From Zoroaster sp. YZ-2022 (taxonomy: Eukaryota > Echinodermata > Asteroidea > Forcipulatida > Zoroasteridae), in contig CM055816.1 in assembly GCA_029582265.1 (NCBI GenBank), forward strand, positions 33,553,049 through 33,617,048: a stretch of 64,000 nucleotides of DNA, given 5' to 3'. Positions 55,616 to 64,000 of the stretch are shown here, one piece after another (within the stretch, counting starts at the first letter, position 1; each line of letters begins with the position of its first letter). Under the pieces are notes generated by a model. The model was not told the DNA's origin, searched no databases, and was given only the letters and a program-made list of their open reading frames with translations. The translations under genes were made by a program, and so were the position numbers.

Positions 55616-57369
55616 TTACTTCAATTTTTTAATTAGTTTGCGAATCCTGTGCTGCAAGTTATTCTGGATCAGGGGACTATTTGTCAAGGGTATGAGTTGC
55701 TGAATCAAACCAGCGGTATTGGTAGTGAATTTCTGGGCAATTGCCTTGGGGTTTCTTTGGGATTTGACCGAGGAGAGAAAATGGATGAGCTGGGAGTGGT
55801 TGAGGGACCTGGACAAGAGGGAAAAGAGTCTGTGATAATTCACTGTCCGACAGGTTCTGTGAGTCATCCCACACGGAGGAGTCAGTATCGGTCGCTTCAG
55901 CTGTGGAGTTGGGAGTTGAAAAGGTAGATGGGATTTCAAGGACGGGGGACGGGGTGGGGTTAGGGGAAGATGAGGTATGGGAAAAAGGGGATGGGGAGGG
56001 GGAATGGGGGTTGGAGAAAAGGGCGTAGGGGGATAGGGGTGGGGTAGGTGGAAAGGGGTAGAGGGAATGGGCGTAGGGGGAGTGGGCGTAGTGGGAAAAA
56101 GGGTGGAGTTGTCGGTAGGAGGAATTGAATCGGAGGGCATTGGAGTGATGGTGGCACCATTGGGAGCGAGTATGGAGAGGACAGAGAATCCAGGACCTGA
56201 GAGAGAGGTTGGGGTGTCCGGTTTATTTGAAGATGCATTCTTCCTGCGAAGTTTGCGTTGGGGTTGTGGGATTTCAAGGGAGTGAGATGGGGGCTATCAT
56301 CAGTGGATTTGGGAGGGACAATTTTCGTTTTGACACGATATCAGAAAAGAGCCTAGTAGGGGCAGGTGGGTACCCCAGATGTACTTGTGGGTGTCCATTG
56401 GGGAGTCGTTGGAGGGACCGTCAGATAGTGCCCGAGAGGGTGGCGGTGAAGTTTCGGCACTGGTGTCTGCCATGGCAGTAGTGGTTCGAACGGCAGTAAT
56501 GGCAGTAGCAGCAGTCGAAGCCGTGCTCGGCTTACTAGCAGCGGCGGCTGCTGGCCCAGCAGAAGCAGCATGGGACACCGAGGGTCCCGCTAAAGGATCA
56601 CCCCGTATCGAGGCTCGGGAGGGGACGGGAGGGTTAGGTTTGGACTTCGGAGGGTGCTTTGGGTCTGATTTTTTGTGCATGAAGGCTGGAGGGGGGTTGA
56701 GGGGGTTGATGGGTTCGTTAGCATCGGCCTGGGTGTGGGGTTTCTTACAGAAGCGACTGATGTGACCAAATTCCCCACAGTTGAAGCACCGAACTGACTC
56801 AATAGACAAAAAGACTCGATAATATTGACACCAGAATGAGAAAAATTGATATGGTCTGGGAGGGTGATATTGGGCTTAAGGATGATTTGAACCTGTCGGC
56901 GGAAAGACATTATGTGAGACAGCTGTTTGTTTTTTAACCTAAGGGGTATGGGTTTGACAGCGGACACTACTTTACAGAAACTGGAAATTTTTTGGAGAAG
57001 AACATAATTGGGAATCTCAGGGTAGACATTAGATAACGTAAGGCGAGTGGTAGGTTGAATGAGAGGGGTGAGTTCCAAGAAGGAGTCACCGTATGTCAAA
57101 CCACGGGCAATGGCGTCAGCGACCTCCTCCATGGAACTCACGTACAAAGCAATGCGATTGTTAGAAATACGACTGGCAGAGACGATGTGCTTTTCAGGCA
57201 TGGTTTCACGGAATTTATCAAGATAGGATTCAATAGATACGTTATCTAAGGCCTTGAAAGCAAAGCCATTGTTCCTGGTGACGCCCTTAAACGGCTCGTC
57301 ATCAGGAACAATGGGTCTGGGTGCACCAGACGCGCTAACATTACGTGGTGGTTCTGCCTGAGTGGCCAT
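55616..57369 (-). pseudogene. ORF1 (CCHC) of LINE copy B
   Basis: The start is chosen at ATG 57369 in a strong Kozak context (CCACCATGG), MATQAEPPRNVSASG. The N-terminal domain includes VSASRISNNRIALYVSSMEE and IQPTTRLTLSNVYPEIPN; a frameshift near 56830 precedes the knuckle CFNCGEFGHISRFC. A Pro-rich linker follows, then a C-terminal helical domain (LNHSQLIHFLSSVKSQRNPK) ending IRKLIKKLK at 55616. ORF2 begins 53 bp later in another frame. Confidence 0.8.
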
Positions 57370-57581
57370 GGTGGCCAGCTCAGTACAAAACGCCACAGTA
57401 TAGGCGAAAAAAAGGACTAAAAAAACAAGCAAAAGACAAATTTATATACAGTGGGCTCGGTCTAGCTAGACCTATATCATATATTAATTATAATAATAAG
57501 AAAACAAGGACCTAAAGAGGTCTAAAGAAGTAAATATTAAAGACTTACTCGGAGCTCGAAGGAACACACGTCCGCTAAAGA

Positions 57582-57583
57582 GA

Positions 57584-57618
<35 letters not shown>

Positions 57619-58013
57619 ATACTTACTTTTTTCAAGGAAAACTTTATTCAAATCCTTGAAGAGCATAGTATGTACAGGGATAAAAGAATAATAAATAAAT
57701 CAGTACAATAATTGAACCATTAACAAGTAAACTTACAGCTACAGTCAATTAATTTATATGGTAAAAATTAACTTGACAGAGCAAACAGCGGGTATCAGAA
57801 AATTAAGCGGGGAAAGGGAGGACTTAAGGGAAGGGAGGGAAGGGGAAGGAGGAATGGGGCCCACTGGCGTCTGGATGTGGGCACCTCGTGCCCACTGTCA
57901 GTAGGCCCCTGTTGGGAAAAAAGTCAGGCCACCGGGGTGGGCGGTGAAAAGACACCACGTCCCGCCGAGGAGGGGCTGCGACAACCCGCGCCTCGGTGAC
58001 CTGGGGAGGGAGG
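57582..58013 (-). repeat. Extra LINE 3'-UTR unit (U2) with (TTTA)n tail
   Basis: Nearly identical to U1: GGTCACCGAGGCGCGGG, GGACGTGGTGTCTTTTCACC, hairpin GTGGGCAC-GAG-GTGCCCAC (57877-57895), then the AATAAAGTTTTCCTTG end and (TTTA)n at 57585-57622. It joins directly to the 5' end of copy B on one side and the (TTTA)n tail of copy C on the other. Confidence 0.8.
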
Positions 58014-58144
58014 GAATAAATAATTAAATAAATAATAAATACTTGTAAACTTTTTCAAGGAAAATTTTATTCAAAAACTCCTTGAAAACAGTATTTACAA
58101 GCATATATATTTTGTATAATCATTAGAAAGTATTAATGTTGTAA

Positions 58145-61100
58145 TTAAATTAACCATGTCAGTTTACCGGTAGTGTAGACAAAAAGGGTGTTATTGATAG
58201 ACCACTTGTCAAGGAAAGAAGAGATAGAATTGATAAGTGTGTAGTAATTAAGTTCAAGGATAATTTTATTTTTGAGGCGGTATTGCCAGACAGTGAGAGG
58301 GTCAGATTTACTGCACGTACGGTATAACCAATATATTATGTTTTTCAAGCTAATAATGAGAAAGTTTGCCAGGCGGACGGCCATTTTGTCTCGACTCTGA
58401 GCATAGGGAATGAGAGTCCAATAGGTGTCGAAACTGATAGAGAGGTTGGGTAGGAGGCGGTCGATGAGCCAATGGAGAAGACGAAGAGCAGGTTGAATGG
58501 ATGGGCAAGTGATGAACAGGTGGACAATAGTGCCTCTCTCGCCGCACCATCCACAGGTGGAGGAGATGCTGGGGTTTAGATGATGGAGGACCGGTAGTGA
58601 GGGTAAGACGTTATGTAGAAGTTTGTATTGGACGTCCCCTTCTTTCTTGGATGTGGGAAACTGATAAATTGCCTTCCAAGGAACGTGGTGGGAAGGCGGA
58701 AAAAGCCAAGTCCGTGCCAGGAGTAAGTGGAGCTGAAGGTAAGTCGTTCATTTGGTTGTAGAAACTGTACAAAGTCTTAGAGGTTGAAGAAAGGGCGTCT
58801 TTGTCGACATCGAAGAGAACCTGGCCGGGTGAAGTAGGGCGAGAGGGGACATCGCGAAGTTGAGCAGGGAGATGAAGGAATCCAATCAAGTTGAAAAGCG
58901 TTGGGAAAGACGAAGTCAAGGACTGGTGCAGGCGAGAGAGGTCTTTACTCAGAAGACGAGATGACAAAGGACGAGAAGATGCAGAAGACAATTGGAGTTC
59001 CTGAGCTTGAAGCCACTTTCCAGTATTGATGTTGAGTAGGTTCTTGATGAGATAGATGTTGTTGTCCCAGAGTCGAGAGGCGAAAGCCGTGCCGCCCGGC
59101 AAGGGATCGATTAAAGGTGGGTAAATTACCGGTAAATTTAGGACATGGTTGATAGAGTCCGGAGGTGTTTCAATACGAGCTTCGAGGGTCAACCAGGCAC
59201 GCAAGACCTCACTGTAAAAAACTGGCAAGCTGGTGAAAAATTTGGGTAGGAAAAGTTGGTAATTTAAATCTAAACGTTTATATTGACGTAAGTATACGTC
59301 CATCATCAAAAAGCAAGGGTGGGTATTAAATTGAAGGTAACGTTGTAGATGTTTGAACTTGAAAGTGAGGCTGCGTGCCTGGAGACAAGCCAGACCAAGT
59401 CCACCTTTATTACAAGACTGATGAAGAATTTGTTTTTTAAGGAGATGGCGTTTATGGGACCAGACGAAGTCGACAAGCATCTTTTGGAGTTCACCTAGGA
59501 TGTTTTCGGGACAAGACAAAACGGCGAGAGAGTGAAAGAATTTGGTGGCAGCAATTTGATTGGTGATTAATACTTTGCCTTTGAAAGAAAATATGGGAGA
59601 GAGAGGTTTCCAGCTGGTCAGGGTTTTGGAGAGTTTTGCTTTACAATTTTCCCAATTTTGTTTGTTGTAATTGTTGTTATTTCCCAGGTGAACTCCAAGA
59701 AAAACGAGCCCCTGATTATTCCAGTGAAAGTTCAGGGGCTTGTCGCTTCGTCCGGTCCATGAGCCGATCCATAGACCCTTGGATTTTTCATAGTTTAAAC
59801 TCGCAGCAGAAGATTCGCTGAAAAGATTGTACACTCTTTGAATTGTTTCAAAGCCCGAGTCGGAAGTGACGAAAATTGTGACGTCGTCAGCATAGGCCGA
59901 GACCGAGCAGTAGTTGTTTGTATTAGGTAAAAGAAAACTTAGACCCTGCATTTCATTTCTAAGTTTGTTAAGAAAGGGTTCAATTGCAATCGAGTACAGC
60001 AGCCCCGAGAGCGGGCAGCCTTGTCGAATTCCTTTCAAAAAGGGAAACGGCGCGGTCAAGGAGCCACAAACTTTGATGTGGCTCTCGGCGCTGCTGTTCA
60101 AGAGATTGAGGTGTGAAATAAATTTGTCCCCGAACCCCATGGCTCTCATTGTACTGAAAAGGTAGACGTGGTCAACGTTGTCAAACGCTTTGCGCTGATC
60201 ATGGTTGACCACGCCAAGAGGAAGATCATTAAAATTACAATAATTAATCACATCACGTAAAAGGTTCAAGTTATTATAGATTGTGCGCCCAGGGACGCAG
60301 TAGGATTGATCATCTTGTACAACATTACCAATAAATTGTTTTAGTCTATTCGCAAGCAGCTTGGCAAAAATTTTGTAATCCGTATTAAGGAGCGAGATAG
60401 GCCGCCAATTTGAAATTTCGCAGAGGTCACCCTTTTTAGGGATTAGGGAGATAATGGCTTTGTTGAAAGAGCGTGGAAGGGAGCCAGAAAAAACGGCAAA
60501 ATTTAGAACATCGAAGAAATCATTTTTTAGAAGAGGCCAGAAGAAAGTGTAGAATTCAGAAGTAAGGCCATCAAAACCCGGCGTTTTTGTTTTTGCCAAG
60601 TTGCTTGACGGCATAGTCTAATTCGTCGAGACGCAGAGGAGTATCAAGGTCCTCAGCGTCTCGAGGATCCAAATTTGTTAAATTACATAAAAGGGATCCG
60701 AGGGCGCCCTCGTCAGTTGGGACATGGCTGTAAAGCTGTTCATAGAAGTTTCGACAGTGTTTTCTAATTTCTTCGGGGTTTTCGGTAATTGTTCCATTGG
60801 GGAGGCGAATGGTAGACAAGGTTTTAGACTGAGAGTGATGTTTTTCAAGGTTAAAGAAATAGGATGAGCTCGTGTCCACTTCATTTAAATGTTGAACACG
60901 AGATCTGACGAGGGCGTCCTGGGCTTGGTTTTTAAGGAGAATATTTAATTCGTTACGTTGTTGTTCTAAGATTTGCTGCGTCTCGGGTGTGATGTTTGGC
61001 GCAGATTGAAGTTCTTGGATGTAGGAGTTTATGCGGGAGAAAGACGAGCGCTTTTCTTTAGCAATTTTAGAACTATATTTTTGGGTTATGGTTTTGATTT

Positions 61101-61992
61101 GGGCCTTGCCCAAATCCCACCACATGCCTATACTGTTAAAAGAGGATTTTTCATTTTGCCATTGGGACCAGAAGAGGTGTATAATTTCACGGTAATTTTT
61201 ATCATCAAGGAGAGAATTATTAAATTGCCAGTAGGCGCTCCCTCTATGCTGAGGGGAAGGAAGCTTTAGGCAGAGGCGAACTGCAGAGTGGTCAGACAAA
61301 GAGCAAGATAGAATTTCACATGTACGTGTTGAGGGTAAGAGATTGGCGGAGGTGTAGACACGGTCAAGCCTAGCTTTAGAAAATTTATCAGGAGCAAAGG
61401 TTTTTTTTCGCATCCAAGTGAATTTTTTTTTAGTAGGGTTCAATCTGCGCCAAACATCACACAGGTTTAAATTATTCATACTATTTTTGAGAGCCACTGA
61501 GATTCGGGGACGATGCTCGGTCGGCCTATCCGCTCGATCCATAAGAGGATCAAGCGTGCAGTTAAAGTCACCTCCGACGAGAATGGCGCCCTCAGCCTGC
61601 TGGCCACAGTGAGAATCAAATTTGTCAAAAAACGACAAAGCGATGCTGTCTTTCTGGGGGACGAGAAAGTTGTAGATATTAAAAACAGAATTGTTATGTT
61701 TAACTTGGGCAAAGAGGATGTGGCCAGCAACAATAACACTGGAGGCTACAAGGTTGATATTATTCCGGGTTAAAATGGTCACCCCTGAACCAGGTGTGGT
61801 ACCAGGAGCACAATTGGGGGTGTAATTGTGCCAGTTTTTCCAGCACAGACTTTTTTCCGTTAATGTGTAAGTTTCTTGCAGTAATATGATGTCAGGTCTT
61901 GCGGTTAAGTTAGACATGTAATGATAAAAGGTGACGTTACGAGTAGTATCAAGACAGCCTCCAGTGTTAAGGGTAACTACCGAGAGCGCCAT
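58145..61992 (-). pseudogene. ORF2 (APE endonuclease-RT) of LINE copy C
   Basis: Starts MALSVVTLNTGGCLDTTRN at 61992. Endonuclease motifs: ILLQETYTL, LVGGDFNCTLD, RLDRVYTSA, LSDHSAVRL. RT motifs: PGFDGLTSEFY, NWRPISLLNTDYKIFAKL, YCVPGRTIYNNLNLLRD, GIRQGCPLSGLLYSIAIEP and catalytic SAYADDVTIF near 59895. VNHDQRKAFD has His where copies A and B have Leu. A one-base insertion in a T-run near 60590 splits it into two long frames; further shifts near 58690 and 58390 affect the C-terminus, which ends KLTWLI. A few single-base changes account for the loss. Confidence 0.85.
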
Positions 61993-62042
61993 AAGCAAGG
62001 AAATGAGAGTGTACAGTCTATCCATCATGAATTTAAGGAAAT

Positions 62043-63915
62043 TAGGATTCGAGTTTCTAACCAGTTTGCGAATCCTATGCTGCATGTTGTAGGGCACCAG
62101 GGAACTATTGTTTAAGGGCCTCAGTTGTTGTATGAGGCCCTGAATGTCCTTGGTGAAGGTCTGGGCGATGGACATGGGGTTTCTTTGTGACTTTACTTTT
62201 GACAGGAATTTAACGATTTGTGACTCGTTTAGGTGACCGGGCAAAATAGGAAGCACTATCTGGGATGATTCATCATCAGTGGATGGTCGTGAACCATCCC
62301 AGGTAGAGGAGTCGGTGTCCGATGCTGCATCTACGGAGTTCGGAAAGGGGGTAGACGTGGAGGTGGGGGGGTTGGGGGTAGGTTTAGGGACGGATCTTGG
62401 GGCAGGGATGGGGGCAGGGATGGGGACAGGGGTAGGGATGGGGACAGGGGTGGGGGCGGGTCTTGGGCTAGGAGTGGGAGTGGAGCTAGCTGTAGGGGTG
62501 GGGCTATGGGCAGGAGTGGGGGCAGGGACGGACTGAGGGGAGGGGGAAGGGGTGGGGGTGGGAGCGGGGCTAGTGACAGGGGTAGAGTAGGGGGTAGCGG
62601 AGTGATGAGGACTAGAGGGGGAGGGCTGAGTGTCAAAATCCATGTGTGTCGTGTCATCAGGTGTGTCGTGGTTGAGGATCTGCGAGAGGGTCGGGGTCTG
62701 GGGTTCGGGCCTTTTTCCTTAGTTTACGTTGGGGCTGCGGGGATTTCAGGGATACCAGGTGAGGTGTGTCATCTTCAGGGTTCTGGGGCGAAAGCTTGCG
62801 CTTGGTGAGAGCCTCAGTAAAGAGCCTAGTGAGGGGAGGGGGAGTGCCAAAAATAAGAATTGGGTTGTCACGAGCAGGTGACTTAAGGGCTATTTTCACC
62901 CGTGAGGACCCGGACGAGGCCCCGGCGGCAGACTCCACCCCAGCAGGACCACTAGTCCCACCGGCCGCAGTCGCAGCCGAAGCTGCGACCGGCTTGTCGG
63001 ATGAGGCCGAGGGCCCAGCAGAGGAGGCGCCCGCCCCCCAGGACTCTGCTGCAGGAGCCCCCAGGTGTGAAAGGGGGCGGGGCTTAGGGACGGGGAAAAA
63101 CTGTGTTTGAAAACCTCCTGCGCCGGAGTGGGGTACAAAATGGCGGCCTTGGAGGGTCCGGCTAGTGGGGTGGTATTAGAGGGTTCTGTGGTGGGCGGGG
63201 CAGAGGAGGGGTTGGACTTCTTAGGGAGGTGTTTGGGGTCAGATTTCTTATTCTTACCGTGAACGAAAGTTGGTGGGGGGTTGAGGGGGTTGGTCGGTTC
63301 TTGTGGTTCGTCGTCGTTGTCGGGTGGGGGGTGGGGCTTCTTGCAGGAGCGACTGATGTGGCCAAACTCACCGCAGTTGAAGCATCGCACCGACTCCGTA
63401 GATAAAACAAACACGATAGTTAGCACCAGAAAAGGAGAAATTAATGTGACTGGGGAGAGTGACGTTGGGTTTGACTAGGACCTGGACGTGGCGGCGAAAT
63501 GACATTATGTGGGACAGCTGTTTGTTCTTAAAACCAAGGGGTATGGGCCGGATAGGGGATACAACTTTACAAAAGCTCGATATGCTGTGAAGAAGAACAG
63601 AATTAGGGATTTCGGGATATACATTAGACAAGGTTAGGCGGGTGGTTGGTTGAACAAGGGGGCTGAGTTCCAGAAAGGAGTCGCCGTGGGTAAGACCCAG
63701 CGAAACAGCTTCGGCTACCTCCTCTCTAGAACCCAGGTACACGGCAATACGGTTATTAGAAATTCTACTTGCAGAGACAACATGAATGTGTGCTGGCATA
63801 CAATTGTTAAATTCCTGCATATAGGATTCAATGGACACATTGTCTGTGACTCTGAAAGACGCCCCATTCTTCCTGGTGACGCCCGCGAACGGTTCGTCAC
63901 CAGGAACAACGGGCT
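62043..63915 (-). pseudogene. ORF1 (CCHC) of LINE copy C, fused in frame to ORF2
   Basis: The N-terminal domain (VSASRISNNRIAVYLGSREE, VQPTTRLTLSNVYPEIPNSV) and knuckle CFNCGEFGHISRSC (near 63380) are separated by a frameshift near 63415. A linker dominated by PTP repeats follows (62340-62640), then LNESQIVKFLSKVKSQRNPM and MQHRIRKLVRNSNPNFLKF. No stop follows: the frame 62643-60571 runs straight through into ORF2 at 61992. Copies A and B have a stop here. Confidence 0.8.
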
Positions 63916-64000
63916 TGGGCAGGCGCGTAGCCAGCCCTGTCGGTACGGGGGGGCAAAATTAAGATGATCGTCCCGATTTCATGGTTTAAATTTAATTGCG
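63916..64000. other. Flank of LINE copy C, possible other repeat end
   Basis: AGGCGCGTAGCCAG followed by a run of G resembles termini of common non-autonomous DNA repeats of marine invertebrates. Too short to classify. Confidence 0.3.

Larger units (their letters stand above)
58014..63915 (-). mobile_element. Tx1-like LINE, copy C
   Basis: Best preserved of the three copies. ORF1 and ORF2 are almost complete; the 3' UTR is short (~100 bp after the stop) with GAATAAAATTTTCCTTG and a short (TTTA)n tail near 58014-58042. The 5' end is lost: similarity to copies A and B fades near 63915, at AGGCGCGTAGCCAG, which looks like the end of another repeat. Confidence 0.85.

Overview
This is eukaryotic DNA, most likely from a marine invertebrate deuterostome (echinoderm, hemichordate or amphioxus grade). 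That placement is inferred from the repeat mix: a Mag/SURL-like Ty3/gypsy element, Penelope-like elements, a tRNA-Leu-derived SINE with an (ATT)n tail, Tx1-type L1 LINEs and many small TIR elements. There are no operons, ribosome binding sites or prokaryotic genes. Nearly every long ORF belongs to a transposable element, so the window reads as a nested graveyard of mobile DNA. One spliced gene sits in it.

Layout. 1-2878: the 3' part of Ty3/gypsy element A (plus strand), ending in a polypurine tract and a 162-bp LTR. 2879-11396: Ty3/gypsy element B (minus strand), with a tRNA-Leu primer binding site, gag, a damaged pol and an extra C2H2 zinc-finger ORF downstream of pol. Element A has landed inside B's 3' LTR. 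11397-14266: non-coding DNA with a 32-bp tandem array and a TIR element. 14267-29461: a 15-kb composite Ty3/gypsy element C (plus strand) with a PNMA-like gag and a GGGAAAC frameshift site. It has been invaded by a Penelope-like element, by a ~4-kb TIR DNA element (itself holding a SINE and another TIR-repeat copy) and by a 210-bp Penelope-derived hairpin.

29462-42200: gene-poor, AT-rich DNA. It holds a SINE, a 2.4-kb satellite of 120-150 bp units, LINE tails, a TA-flanked MITE, CA repeats and a ~2-kb element with long inverted repeats. 42201-44700 (minus): at least four exons of a spliced gene joined by GT-AG introns of matching phase. Its conserved motifs resemble transposase-derived KDZ/HMGXB3-like proteins, and a TTAA-flanked piggyBac-type MITE lies in one intron.

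44760 to ~63915: three copies (A, B, C, all minus strand) of one Tx1-like LINE. Each has ORF1 with a CCHC knuckle and ORF2 with an APE endonuclease and RT. They lie head to tail, joined by (TTTA)n tails and by extra 3'-UTR units that carry a conserved hairpin. All three are mutated. Copy C keeps the longest frames and has ORF1 and ORF2 fused in frame.

Most features therefore work as parts of separate replicating elements, not as a pathway. The most promising points are the spliced transposase-like gene, the zinc-finger ORF of element B, the frameshift site and PNMA-like gag of element C, the Penelope hairpin with a clear 12-bp target duplication and ribozyme-like core, and the self-adjacent LINE array.
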